Origin: Phycomyces blakesleeanus NRRL 1555(-)
Lineage: Eukaryota > Mucoromycota > Mucoromycetes > Mucorales > Phycomycetaceae
Length of the DNA: 64,000 bases
NCBI RefSeq assembly: GCF_001638985.1
Contig: NW_017265161.1
Location: 130,576 to 194,575, forward strand
Direction: 5' to 3'
Shown one piece after another: positions 44,401 to 55,889 of the stretch; positions within the stretch are counted from its first letter, which is position 1; every line of letters starts with the position of its first letter. A model generated the notes under the pieces. It worked only from the letters and a program-made list of their open reading frames with translations. It made no database searches and was not told the DNA's origin. Made by a program: the position numbers and the translations under genes.

Positions 44401-46319
44401 GAGATGAACAAGGGCGTGATAAATATATCAGCTTTGTATCAACTTCCTTAAGCCCATCGCAGCGACGATGGAGCACAACTAAAAGAGAATTATATGCAGT
44501 CGTTTTGGCGCTTGAAAAATTCTGTCCATTTCTGTGGGGCCGACAGTTCACAATTTTTACTGATCATCGAGCACTCATTTATCTCCACACTCAAAAAATC
44601 GCTAATCCGATGATGATTGGCTGGATTGAGACACTCCTTGACTTTGATTTTAAAGTGGTCCATATTCCTGGTTTGTTGAATAAACTACCTGATTTGCTAA
44701 GCCGCTTGTATCCTCCAGAGGATAGTGACAAGCTGGTGGAGGATGATGGATTGAGAAAAATCAGAACAAATGACTTACAAGCTAAAAACAGAGTTATTGT
44801 TCAAAAGAAAAAATATAGTAAAGACAGAGTGCTAAATGTACTTGCAACGCAACTCGTCGAAAATGCTTCAGAGTCGTCCGACTATATGTCACCTCCTGAA
44901 GAAAAGCGTAATGGCTTACTAAAAGAAGCACATTCGTTTGGTCACTTTGGAAGTCAAGCTATAGTGAATGATCTTCATTCACAAGGCTTACACTGGACTA
45001 ATATATATGAAGAGGCTAAAGAGATTATTCGTTCTTGCCCTGAATGTCAGAAGCACAATATTAGCAAGAAAGGCTATCACCCATTGACTAATGTTGTAGC
45101 ATTCCGACCATTTGATCATATTGCAATTGACTTATGCGGTGAATTCCCTGTATCAGAGGATGGACACACGTACATGTTAGTTCTGGTTGATGTATGCTCC
45201 AAGTACATTATCTTGAGACCACTGCCAAACAAGAACTCAACAACAATAGCTAAAGCATTGATAAAGATTTTTGGAGATTATGGTTTTCCCAAAGTAATGC
45301 AAAGTGACAATGGTCTGGAATTTAGAAACTCTTTAATGTCAAGCCTATCTAAAGAGCTTGGGATTGATCGAAGATATTCGACAGCATATCACCCACAAGG
45401 AAATGGTATTGCCGAAGCCAGTGTAAAAATTGCAGAGAATACTGTACGTAAAATGATGAGAGCGAACAGCAATGACTGATGTCACTATCTACCGATTGTT
45501 CAGCTGTGTATCAATAGACATATTCCTCAAAAAACACTAAGTGCGCCGTTTTCATTAATGTATGCTCGCAGAGTCAATGTGCCTGATGAGTATGGTGACA
45601 AAGATAAATACTCTCTTCCAAAAGCCACAGTTACAATTGATGAGCTAGAGAAGCAGATTGATCATATGAAAAATATTATATTCCCTGCCATTAACGAACG
45701 TGTGTTAAGGATTAATGAGGAATTAAAAAAGAAATATGATCACAAAAATATCCTAATCGACATCCCCAAAGGAACACACGTTATGGTCAGATTACCACAT
45801 CGATCAAATAAATTGGCACCTATTTATGAAGGTCCATATACAGTGGTTCGAAAGAATAAAGGAGGATCGTATGAGTTAAAGGATGAGCAAGGTGAATTGT
45901 TACACCAAAATTATACACCCTCAGAACTCAAGATGGTCACCATCGATGAATCAACAATTGAGAATGAGCTCTACAAAGTTGAAGACATTCGAGATCATCG
46001 TGGTACTGCTGGTCAACGAGAATATTTGGTCAAATGGGCTGGCTATGGCGAACGCGCTAATACATGGCAAAAGGCTGAAGACTTTACCGATTCCACAATT
46101 GTACAAAAATATTGGAAGAAAGTTAGAGAGTTGGAACGTTTAGAGAATGAGAGAGCTGAAGACTTGATTAACAAAAGTGCATCCTCAAAAAAGAAAATAG
46201 TTCACACTTCAAGACTAAATGGTAAAAGTAACAATAACGATGAGCACAAGAAAAGAACACTTCCTACCACTTTGAGTAGAGAAGAAAGATTACACAAAAG
46301 AAGAGCAACAAAAAATTAA
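41454..46319 (+). pseudogene. Gag-Pol polyprotein with chromodomain, one in-frame stop
   Basis: 1,622 codons in one frame, interrupted only by TGA at 45477-45479. Order: Gag (1 to about 400) ending in a CCHC-like knuckle CRRCGENYYHGHVC; aspartic protease IDTGSSRTFI (about 484); reverse transcriptase with LDLSNAYHRF and FVDD (about 819); RNase H with ATDASLYGA and FTDHRALIYL; integrase with an HHCC zinc finger (HSFGHFG...CPECQKHN) and DDE residues in IAIDLCGEF, QSDNGLEF and GIAEAS. Past the stop come the integrase C-terminal part (VRLPHRSNKLAPIYEGPYTV) and a chromodomain (REYLVKWAGYG) expected to target chromatin. The FVDD replaces the usual YVDD. The stop removes the integrase tail and chromodomain, so this copy probably cannot integrate by itself. 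Confidence 0.93.
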
Positions 46320-46486
46320 AATAACAAAAAATGAACACGTAATCCACAAAGCTGAGTTTACAGTGTAGATCTCCATAAAGTACAAAAATTATGTGCATGA
46401 TTGACTATAATAAAATAAGCAATTGGCCAGACAATGAAATAGTAAATGAAATGTTTTATTGCCGAATCAACAAAAGGTATTGTTGA

Positions 46487-46502
46487 ATCTGGTGGAGGAT
46501 AA
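46487..46502 (+). promoter_or_regulatory. Polypurine tract
   Basis: CTGGTGGAGGATAA directly before the 3' LTR, as expected for the plus-strand primer of an LTR element. Confidence 0.7.
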
Positions 46503-47133
46503 TGTTGTGAATGAGTATTGATTACTGCTGAATCTGAGAGTAAGACTGAAGGATAAAATAATATCCTCAGCTATTCCAGTCAAACGGATCTCCCTTTATG
46601 ATATTATCTAATACACAGATCATCATACACATAATTGATTATTTATTATTATCACCATGACATGGGATATACAAATACATATACATTATATATATGGCAT
46701 CATTATATTTCATCTACATATTTCTTTTATTATACAAATACTTAATTGAGAGACTACAACTACAACTATCTAATATTATGAAACATTACCCGAGTATCTG
46801 GGTCGGAATACTAAAATATTACCAATAGCATAAATGCTCTTCTTTACCAAAACTCTTGGACTGATCTGACTGGAGAAGTATCATATCAATTGGTCTTTCC
46901 GGATCTTTCCAGAAGAACAATACTCCTGGAAGATGACTCATCGTGATAAAGATTACTTAAGCACACACTGAATTACAAATTAGAAAAACATATAAATATC
47001 AGTAGATAGTTCCGTGTAGAAAGACAATCGAATTTTATCATTCTTTACTTTTCTTTTGAAATAAACAACCTACACAAGTTCTCACGAATTCTTTCGTCTA
47101 TATTATATTTTGCTTTATTTTCTCCCCACAACA
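46503..47133 (+). repeat. 3' LTR of gypsy element
   Basis: 631 bp. No difference from 40804-41434 was found in a base-by-base reading. Confidence 0.95.
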
Positions 47134-47138
47134 CCATG

Positions 47139-47683
47139 ACTTTTGCTACAGACAAGTTATTGATAATTGCTTAAACATGTTTTATAGGGAAGACTCTTCC
47201 AAATAACTCTTGTTTAAAACATTCTCAAAACAAGGCTTGAATAAAAAGTCATAGACCTTCAAAGTCAAGAGGTATCAATAGAAAATAGTGGAGTTTCAGC
47301 TTTTTTTTAATATTGAAATGAAAAAGAGAGTCACTATAGCAACAGATACATTTCAATGTTCCTAAAAAAGGTGGTTGTGTAATGTAAAATACTATTTTTT
47401 CGATTTTCTTTCTATATATATCGGGAATTGAATATTTTACTATCGGAGTTTTCTTGGGGTAAAATTGAAAAGATTTCAAAACTTTGATGTTTATGCTTGA
47501 ACACACTATAGAAAGATAGATAACTTTTATTGAATGAAATAATGTCATCTTTTATATCTTTTCAAAACCTACCCAGCCATTATAAATGTGTTTCGGTTTC
47601 TATTCTACTTTTGTTAAGCTATATGCTTTCTAAATTTGTTTGTGAGCAAAAGGAAATCACTTCGGTCGTTGTTCTCAAAAGAG
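47139..47683. other. AT-rich spacer
   Basis: No supported gene; small ORFs only. It ends at the 4-bp duplication of the next LTR. Confidence 0.4.
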
Positions 47684-48045
47684 TGTCGTTCCTGATCTGG
47701 GATGGTCTTCCTTTTACTATAGCAAAGTCAAAAGGTCAAACCCACTGGGGATCGGAGAGTATATGTAAAATCGAAGAGAGGATAAAAGGTGCTTTTTATT
47801 GATAGGAATTGAATTGTCTTATATAGTTTTCTAAACTAATACTGCGCATTATCCGCAGTAAACTATTATACTCTATTTAATTACAAGAGAAGTCCTTTTA
47901 CTGCGGTTGATGCTCAGAAGATGTTACTGTGGTTGATCTTTACAAGACATTACTGCGGTTCGTTATCTATGAGGTATCTTTGACATACAGAACTGCTGCG
48001 GTCAATTATCCCGATTTCTCGGATTCATCAAAATAATGTCCGACA
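47684..48045 (+). mobile_element. Small solo LTR, TGTCGTTCC family, next to tRNA-Phe
   Basis: 362 bp, TGTCGTTCCTGATCTGG...AATGTCCGACA, flanked by AGAG on both sides (47680-47683, 48046-48049). It lies 100 bases beyond the 3' end of tRNA-Phe, facing it. It carries several ACTGCGGTT repeats in its second half that the 311-bp copies have fewer of. Confidence 0.82.
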
Positions 48046-48145
48046 AGAGAATTCTGTGCAATTATCATCCTGATTGGATGACAAGAATTTGGGCACGACA
48101 AATATAAAATGTTATAAAAAATCAACTGAATATTTTTCACATAAA

Positions 48146-48218
48146 TGCCACAAGTGTGGATTGAACACACGACCTTTAGATCTTCAGTCTAACGCTCTCC
48201 CAGCTGAGCTATTGCGGC
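48146..48218 (-). tRNA. tRNA-Phe (GAA)
   Basis: 73 nt. Acceptor GCCGCAA/TTGTGGC with discriminator A. D arm GCTCAGCTGGGAGAGC. The anticodon loop CTGAAGA gives GAA. The T arm contains GTGTGTTCAATCCACAC. No intron. Confidence 0.95.
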
Positions 48219-48488
48219 ACTACTCTTTCGTTTAAGCATTTGATTTAACTGATTCCAAAATTTTATTTTTGATGAATCCACATATGGTGCAATCGGAGAT
48301 AAGTATCAATGTTTTTGGATTTGTTTCAATTTTCTCCTGGAAAACTCCGCCAGCCAATTATTATTTAATGTCCGACAACCTTTAAAAAAAATCAAAATTC
48401 AATGATATTTAGCACTCAAAACGTAAAGAATAAGCACAAAAGTAGAATTGATATATTTAATAAAATAATAATTAGAGATAAAGATAAT

Positions 48489-49147
48489 TTATAAGCAAAA
48501 ATAATAAAAAATAAAGAAAGTACAGATAAAAATTCTATTCTCTTCCTTCATCACAGCGATGAGAAGTATATTTTTTTTTGTAAATTTTTTTACAACATCA
48601 TTGGCTTCTTTCACGTTCATCTCTTGGCTGTATGCCTCAATGTAGCGCCACGAGCGGTTGTAATACCAGCGGATATTTGGAAGCTTACCAGTGTGATCCA
48701 GGAAAGTATGGATATTCTTATCCAGGGACTTATACGTATAGTCACACTGGAGGCGAGCTTCACGCTTTGCGGCACTCCAATACCTCTCAATCCAATTGCA
48801 TTTGCAATGAAACTTAGGGTAAAGTTCAAATATATGACCAGAGTCTTCGACAGCCTCATGAAGAGCAGTTTTCTGTGACATAAAATCTGGTTGTGAAGCC
48901 AGAAAATGATGTGCACAGTACTTGCTATCTTCAGAGGTGTCTTTACTCTTACAGTCTAGTCTCCATTTCTTAATAGGATTATACAGATCCTTCTCAAGCC
49001 ACAAACCATACTCCTCCAGAATATGACGGACACCTTTAACATATTTAATCTTATTTTGGACCCATTGTCCACTTTTCTTTGCAAACCATTTGTCTTTCTC
49101 GTAATACATTGATTGTACTTCCTCTACACTATTCCGGACAAATACTG
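48489..49147 (-). pseudogene. DDE transposase, C-terminal part, cut off by Crypton B
   Basis: The frame is open from the Crypton joint through VEEVQSMYYEKDKWF, LEEYGLWLEKDLYN, CAHHFLASQPDFMSQK and IFELYPKFHCKCNWIERYWS to the stop at 48489. The PDF...FYPKFHC..N(F/W)IE.YW signature belongs to a DDE transposase family common in Glomeromycotina and Basidiomycota. The Glu of NWIERYW would be the third catalytic acid. The N-terminal part is at 52482-53767. Confidence 0.75.
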
Positions 49148-49617
49148 AGTGGGTATTTTTGGTGGGCCATAGTCTGACTGAGTTTTATTCTCGCTATTTT
49201 TGGTGTGATGAGATTGAGCGTAGAGATACCCTTTTTCGAAAAATTAGGTTCATTTCCCGAAAAAAAATCCAAATTTATTAATAAAAAGAGGACGATTTCG
49301 ACGTTTTTATCATAATGGATGTCTTTATTTTAACATGAATATGTGTCAACTAAAAGTTATATAATTCAAGGCTGGCTACTACTACTACTAGAATGGACCT
49401 TTCTTGACAGCTTTCCTACCTTATAATGCTATAATATATATGATTATTGATTGGAATTACTTATATTTGTAATGATTTATTACTCATACAGTTTTCTGGA
49501 AAGCCATAAAATAAAGACATATATTTTGATATAACAGTGAAAGTAGTACATATTTATTGAATATAATAAGAAGTATTTATGTAGAAAAATAATTAAATGA
49601 AGATAGTTTTATATCTT

Positions 49618-51828
49618 TTACGATAATCGAGCTCTATATTTATCTAGAGAAATTCCAAGCTGAACTCGGTCATTCTCCATTCTTTGAGCAGCTTCTTCAG
49701 GGGATATATTCTCTAACTCTGCTCTTTCATTAATTGCATCGTACAGCTCTTTTCTTCTACTAAAAAATCTAGACTCTTTACGATATTTTCTCCATGCAGT
49801 TCCGTATTTATTTTCTAAGGATTGAATGGATGGGCTGCCATTAAAGCTGAAAACATATTCTCTCCATACATCAGTAACAGAGAAAATTCTTCGGCTCATT
49901 GTATACTGTTCCAGCTGTTCTGGGTGTGTTGGCTGTTGAGATGTTACGGCACTATGTAATGGAGTACTTTGGGGTGGTGGTTGTAGAGGTTGTGATGTAA
50001 TGATGTTACGCTGTAAAGGTAGGTTCGATGGTGTTGCAATTGTAGAGTTACTGAATTGATTGTATCCGAGAGCAAAAAAATTGGTAAAATTGTTGTTTAA
50101 TCTATTAATGAAGGCAGCGTGTGAAGAGAGGTGGGCATATATCATGGACTGCATCGAATTCATGGTGGCGTGAACTGTTCCGAAACCAGCTCTGACACTA
50201 TCTACCATCTCTGACATAACCATATCCATCCTGTTATTGCTCATGAACACCTCTTCTTCTTGCTGTACTGCGGAGAGAACTTGCTGTTCGAAGCTTTTGT
50301 ATTCCTCTGAGCTGAAGATAGCACATGTCAAAAGATAATAACCTGGGAATTTCTTTTTCAGAAGAACAGAGTCCTAAAAAAAAAGCAGCAAAGAAATATT
50401 ACTTAGAGAAAATATTACAAACAGTGCTTTAATAACAACATGTACCTGTAGAAATACCACTCGAAGTTGCGAAAGTAAATCCAAAAAAATTGGGCCAGCT
50501 ATGTCCTCTTGGACATCTCCATTTGCAAATTTCTGTTTCCAAGATTCGATATTTGGGAAAACTATTGTTTGTAGAGAAGCCGAAGGTTGAACCACTGCTC
50601 GTGCTAAAAAGAAGTTGCTACTGTTTCCAGAGAACCCTGCTAAAGCCTTCATTGCTTCCACAGGCAATGTTGACATATAACATCCCACCATACGGTCTGT
50701 TCCCCACCTTCCAACCATTCGTTGTTGGTCGCCGGAAACGTTCTCTTGTGCAATCATATTGAGAGAACTTTTGCGGTTGGCATGGGTGACCTTTGAAGTA
50801 TGGATCCCAACTGATTTGAATGCCTTAAGGTATATTTTATGCTGCGTCTTGTATCGTATCGGCTTGAAGCGGTCGTCACCTTTAAAAAGAGCTGTTTCAT
50901 ACCATTTTTCACGGGAAGAAAAGTCAGGAAATGGCTCATTCTCATAATGAAATCTTGAGAATAAACTCATGGCCAATGCACCAACGGAACAGACTTCAAA
51001 TTGACGATGACGGATTGACAATCCATACTCAATCTTTCCGTGTTGATTGGTTTTTCCAAAGGTCATGGTTGCCACCAGAGCAATGCATTGTGTGGCGCCT
51101 TGGTTGTCTAATTCCAAAGAGAAAAGGTCGGCAAATTGCATTCCAAGAACTGTTTGACTTTGGCATAGCATTGCATGACTTATAAGAAAGCAAAGTCGAT
51201 CTCGACATGCGCGGGTATCGTTTTTTTCCATGAAATATTGACTGATTCTTTCTAATTCTTGCTTGGTGTATCCATCGTTAAGTGTATTCTTTTCACGATC
51301 TTCGAAGTTTTTTCTAACAGTCTGTGCGCGTGCCTTATTTGCGGTATCAAGGAAAGCATGGACAAGTGGTCCTCTTGCTACACCATTGGGATTCAATCCA
51401 AGAGCTTTCTGCTTGCTACATATATCGGCTACTGCCTTGACATAGGCCGCTATTGATTCTTTGCCTAATGGAATCGGGGAGTTGTTATCATCCCTCTTTA
51501 ATTTACGTCCTCTATTCATGACATGATCCATCATGAAAAAGCTTAGTTTCTGATCATTCACAAGTTCACCATCTCCGAATTCTTTCTTGAGACACCATTG
51601 CTGTTTGAAATGTATAAAAACACTTTTAATATTTTTTTATACAGAAAACTATATTATACATACTCTCCATTCTTCTTGCTTTGCAAGATATGCTTTCGTC
51701 GTATTTGTAGGGCACTGGTCCAGGTTTTGAGCTAATACCAATCAGTTGCTACTGTACATTGCTGATGTGTTGTCCATCATACGCTGAAGACTTGGATCAT
51801 TGACGGTAGTGTTGTTTCCGTTGTTCAT
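49618..51828 (-). pseudogene. Crypton tyrosine recombinase with GCR1_C domain (copy B)
   Basis: Three exons, 51828-51664, 51600-50446 and 50373-49618, phase 0, 691 codons. The middle exon is an Ndc10-like tyrosine recombinase: helical N-lobe, box I SHAMLCQSQTVLG, HxxR in THANRKSS, then QRMVGRWGTDRMVGCYMS with the nucleophile Tyr. Exon 3 has a Gln/Pro-rich linker and a GCR1_C-type DNA-binding domain (VTDVWREYVFSFNGSPSI, FFSRRKELY). Defects: TGA at codon 29 (51742-51744), and Gln at box I where Crypton A has Arg (LLRSETVLG). The box I Arg is a catalytic residue in this family, so recombination would be impaired even if a downstream start were used. Confidence 0.85.
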
Positions 51829-52481
51829 TTGAGGCTGAATAAATAGAAATAAAATAATGTATAATATATCAACAACATTATTCATAAAGTCTTTGAAAAT
51901 TTGAAGTAATAACGTATTAATTATGGCAAGATATACTTACAGCTCTTTATGAGAATGTTTGGTTTGTTATAAAGGTAGTTTCTTTTTCTATTAATTGTAG
52001 TACTCTTTATATCCTTTTTTTTTAATGAAAACTATCAGAGTACATCGTACTAAAAATACATTATGAAGAGAACTAATCACATTCAAGTATAATAGTGTAT
52101 TGGAAGTATAGAAGACATTGTCAGGAACCAATGTCTTTGTTTGTTAAAGGTAAACCAATCCTAGACTTCAAATGCCTTGCAAATAAAGATATCTTTTTAT
52201 TATTAGATGAACCACTAAGGATTTATACTTCTCTTCCTAATATATTGTAGTGTAACATGTAAAATAAATATAAAAATAAATATTGACTATAATAAGTGAC
52301 CAAAAGCCAAAAGTCGTTGTTCATTGGATGTATCTGAGCTTGCATTTCATATGAGTCCGATATGCGATATATCATGGTATTCGTCATGGTATTTTTATAA
52401 AAATTATATGGAAACAGAAAAATACTTTTCTTTTTTCAAAAAAGTACTGCCAATTTTTAAAAACCCGCCGAAAAATACCTG
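51829..52481. other. Non-coding right end of Crypton B
   Basis: 653 bases upstream of the recombinase gene. No ORF with a recognisable motif. Confidence 0.5.
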
Positions 52482-53767
52482 AGTTTTGTGTGAGTCTCAA
52501 GAATCAGATACTGTATCCTGCAAAAAACAAGGATCGTCGTCTTCAATCTCTTTGTCATTTAGATTCATTTTGCTTGAGATCAAAGCATTTTGATCATACG
52601 CTTTGTGATTTGTGCTTTGGTCAAATGAAAAGACGGCCTTGCACCCTGGGTAAATCAATTCAAAAAGAGGAATAACATTGTTTTTCAATTGCTTCAATAT
52701 ATCTGCACTCGTCCAGTACCCATCTCTGTCGGCCCCAGAGCGGAATACCTCTCGTGACGACCATGCCCCTCTAGCCATTGTTCCGTGGCATACGCACTTG
52801 AACTCACTGATCATGAGAGACATTCCTGGACCTTTCTTACGGATAGGATTTTCATCTTCTATTAGCCACATGACATCTTTCCCATCGTTTGTGTAGAATG
52901 TCGATTCATTGTGAGTAACAAGAACATGCTCTATTTCATCGGATCTAAGTACTGGCAAAACTACAGTTTCTTCATTTTCAGAAAAAGCTGCCATTTTCTT
53001 CTTGTACACCATCATTCTTTTTGCCCATTTCTGACGGTATGCAATCACATCCTCTCTTTCATGACCGTTGTAATAAATGTCTTTAGAGTTCTTTTTAAAC
53101 ACATAACCCCATTCATGAAGGTACTTCCAGATTGTACTTGTGGAAGTATTTCCAGATATACCAAGCTTTCTTGGCAAAATATTTCCACCAATATACTTCT
53201 TCACTTCGATAAGACTTCGACTTTCTGGTCTCTGGTTCTGAATCCATTTACAGATAGTAGACTTTATATCTTCATCCGAAAATAAAAAATGTCTTCTCAA
53301 ATGCTTTCCTTGTTGGTGTAAGGCAATTGAACGGAAATCAACATACTCTTTGGCATACTTTCTTATAGCAGCTGGATGATAAGTGTTTTTGTGAAGCCAT
53401 ATTTCCATCGATGCTTTCTCTGAAGCTTCCATAGTTTTGGCACCTGATATTCTGTATCAAAGGTAGCATTCAACTGATTTAAGCTTACAGAGTTCAAAAG
53501 CATCAACTGACTGAGAAGAAGGACCTGTGCGAGTATAAGGGAAAATCTCTTTCTTAACATCTTCATGTGCAAGTTTAAGCACAGCAATTTTGTCAATCTG
53601 TATGTTCTCCAATTCACTATCAATAGATTCTTTTAATTCAATTGGAGCCTCTTTTTGAACTTTAATAAAGAAGCCTTTATCTGTAAGACGGTAGCTTCCT
53701 TGCGTATTTGAAGCATCATTATCTGCTTTTCTTTGCCATTGTTGATCTCTTTTTTGGACGAGGCATT
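52482..53767 (-). pseudogene. DDE transposase, N-terminal part, cut off by Crypton B
   Basis: The main open frame is 53432 to 52497: an N-terminal helix-turn-helix-like region (STICKWIQNQ, then SGNTSTSTIWKYLHEWGYVF) followed by the DDE core. THNESTFYTNDG carries Asn where the family has Asp (HDES). GPGMSLMISEFKC and FSFDQSTNHKA follow (second Asp). Upstream coding with the same style (RDQQWQRKADNDASN) reaches 53767 but has a TGA at about 53457 and a probable frameshift near the ATG. Beyond 52497 the frame is lost before the Crypton joint. Confidence 0.75.
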
Positions 53768-53769
53768 TT

Positions 53770-54165
53770 AGAGTGTTTTAAATATAAGTGTGTTAAGCTT
53801 GAGTAGTAACACTTGAGGAAGACCAAAATAATAAAAGGTACGCAATAAAAGTCAAAGTCACACGCACGTGATTTGCCTTTTTAAGAAATTATATTTAATG
53901 TCCGTCAGTGACAGCCATTTAACTTGTTTCAATATTGTAAAAACTGGGTAAACTCCATTGTAAATAAGCCAATACATCCCAACTTTGAAAGTCTAAGACT
54001 TTTTATTCAGAGTAGTTAGAGCAATTGTAAACTCTTAATTCTATAGATAATGATCATATCTATCGAATTAAGAGTTCAGAATTATATTAACTTAAGTTTT
54101 GCAAAAGTTATAAACTTTTAAAAAATACCCAAAAACTTAGATAGTTATCTCTGATCGCACCATAT
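53770..54165. other. Spacer between DDE gene and LINE
   Basis: No gene. One TTGTAAAAACTGGGTAAAC motif resembles the repeats near the CACTG ends, but stands alone. Confidence 0.35.
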
Positions 54166-54334
54166 AAAGTGTATCCATCCATCAACATCTTTACGCAAAA
54201 CGATACATCCGTCACGAAAAACGCATCTCCCATTGCCAAAAGTAGTGCAGTCCTTGTTCTTGGTATCCCAGCTGTCAGCAAAAAAAAATTCAGCTTAATC
54301 AGACAACATTACGCCATCTGCATTCTCATTCCCA

Positions 54335-55240
54335 ATGGCCAATTTGCAAATCAGCAACATGCAGGGATTACCCACTGAGCTTACCTCATTTCTGACAACA
54401 TTGCAGGCCCAAATCATGCATGTGCAAAACAGAACTGACCAGTTAGAGCGACTTGCAGCAGAGAATGCAAGATTAACCACTGAATTGGATCAAGCTAGAA
54501 CAACAATTGCTAATCTGCAGAAGCAATTAGGATCTCAGAGTGCATCTGAAAAAAACTTTTCAGAAATTTCACTTTCGAACCCAGCTGGCGCAGTAGGTGC
54601 TCCTGACAAAAACAAAGAACCAGGTCCGGAAGCCTCCACTTGGGCTAGTAAAGCCAGTGTTTCTCTTTCTGTAACTGCCCCAAAAATGTCTGCTGTTCCC
54701 TCTGCTCGCCATATTGCAGCTTCTGTCCATATGTTTGCTCTTCCCTCTGGTCCTTCGGGTTATGAATATGTTTATATTCCAAGATCAAGATGCCTTAAGC
54801 ACAAATAAGTCCATTCCTCTCTCTGCACTCTTGGTGTGGATTCTTCTCGACTTTTGGACATTAACTTCCCAGCCAGAGGTGTCATTGGTATCCTTGTTCA
54901 TATCCAGTATGCTGATACATTTAAGGCCAAACTGACAACTGCTTCCGTTGAGATTTTGGACGCATTTGATCCACTTGACTCTGATAATGTTGCTGATCCC
55001 AAGTATGCATCTCTGTCCACTCATGAACTTGCCAACACTGCTGCCATGCTTCACCATGATAGATGTCTCCAAGCCCTTCAGTTCTTGTGCCCACATGTTG
55101 CTATCCCAGTTGGTCACTTCTTTTGTGAGGAAGGGTGGATCAGTGAAGATGAAATACCAACACGTACTACTCTTACCAATGCCACTGGTAGGTTTTTGTT
55201 CAAACGTCAGTGCAGCTCATCAGTCACTATGTCTGAATGA
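54335..55240 (+). pseudogene. LINE ORF1, one in-frame stop
   Basis: 302 codons, interrupted only by TAA at 54806-54808 (CLKHK*VHSS). The first part has a coiled coil (DQLERLAAENARLTTELDQA), typical of ORF1 multimerisation regions. The second part (LDINFPARGVIGILVHIQYA, then HHDRCLQALQF) resembles ORF1 proteins of fungal LINEs. I recognise no zinc knuckle. The stop TGA overlaps the start of ORF2 as ATGA at 55237-55240, which suggests coupled translation. Confidence 0.7.
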
Positions 55241-55859
55241 GTAATCTCAATATTGGATTATGGAATGCTAATGGCCTGCAACCCAGAGCCATTCAAGATA
55301 CCCTTCAACACTGTCAATCCTTACATATGCTTTTCATTACAGAAACATGGCTTCTCTCTCCCTCACATCTTCCCACATCATGGTCACAAATTCACTTGTA
55401 TGGTTCTCCTGTAGCTGGCACCTATAGGGGCTCTATGGGTGTTTCTGTTATCATATCACCTCACTGTCCTTATGCTGTCACTCAAATACCCATGCCCTCC
55501 AAATATGCTCTGGCTGTCAAAATTGGTTCACTCAGAATTGTATGCTTATATCTTTCACCAAATATGCCCACTCATGATGTCCTACATGTACTCTCTTCCA
55601 TTCCTTTAACACATGATACCATTCTTTGTGGTGACTTCAATGCAAGACTTGACTCTGTTACTGGTGACTATGCATCAAAATCTCGTGGACTGGCACTATG
55701 TTCTTGGATAGAAGAGAGATCTCTATCAGTTGTAAATGCAGATCTTGCACCTTGCATACCAACATATATTTCTTTCCGCAACAACTATGAAATCAGCAGT
55801 ATTATTGACCTCTTTATAACTAATATGCTACTCATCAATCCTTCTCTTCATATTGCTAC
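55237..55859 (+). pseudogene. LINE ORF2, endonuclease domain (interrupted)
   Basis: AP-endonuclease-like motifs in order: LWNANGL, ITETWL, YRGSMGVSVIIS, LCGDFNARLD, then IIDLFITNM. The expected final motif SDHR is on the other side of CACTG-5 (LGSDHRLL at 62990). It acts by nicking target DNA for target-primed reverse transcription. Confidence 0.85.
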
Positions 55860-55889
55860 CACTGCAAAAGACAACCGATTTAAGTAGCT

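Larger units (their letters stand above)
40804..47133 (+). mobile_element. Ty3/gypsy chromovirus, nearly complete
   Basis: 6,330 bp with two 631-bp LTRs that look identical by eye, and a perfect 5-bp target duplication CCATG (40799-40803 and 47134-47138). It encodes one Gag-Pol frame with chromodomain. LTR identity points to a recent insertion. Confidence 0.95.
49148..52481 (-). mobile_element. Crypton B, inserted in a DDE transposase gene
   Basis: 3,334 bp. CTGAGT occurs at both joints (49145-49150 and 52479-52484). The left end AGTGGGTATTTTTGG is like that of Crypton A. No terminal inverted repeats. Carries a single gene (49618-51828). Confidence 0.8.

Noticed and set aside
45477..45479. 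TGA read as tryptophan (alternative code)
   Set aside because: Several TGA codons interrupt transposon ORFs, but TAA and TAG do so as well, and clear TGA terminators occur. Pseudogene decay explains it.
39710..51744. Shared stop codon in the first exon of both Cryptons, suggesting programmed readthrough
   Set aside because: Aligned from the AYLAKQ end, the stops fall at different positions (TAG in A, TGA in B).
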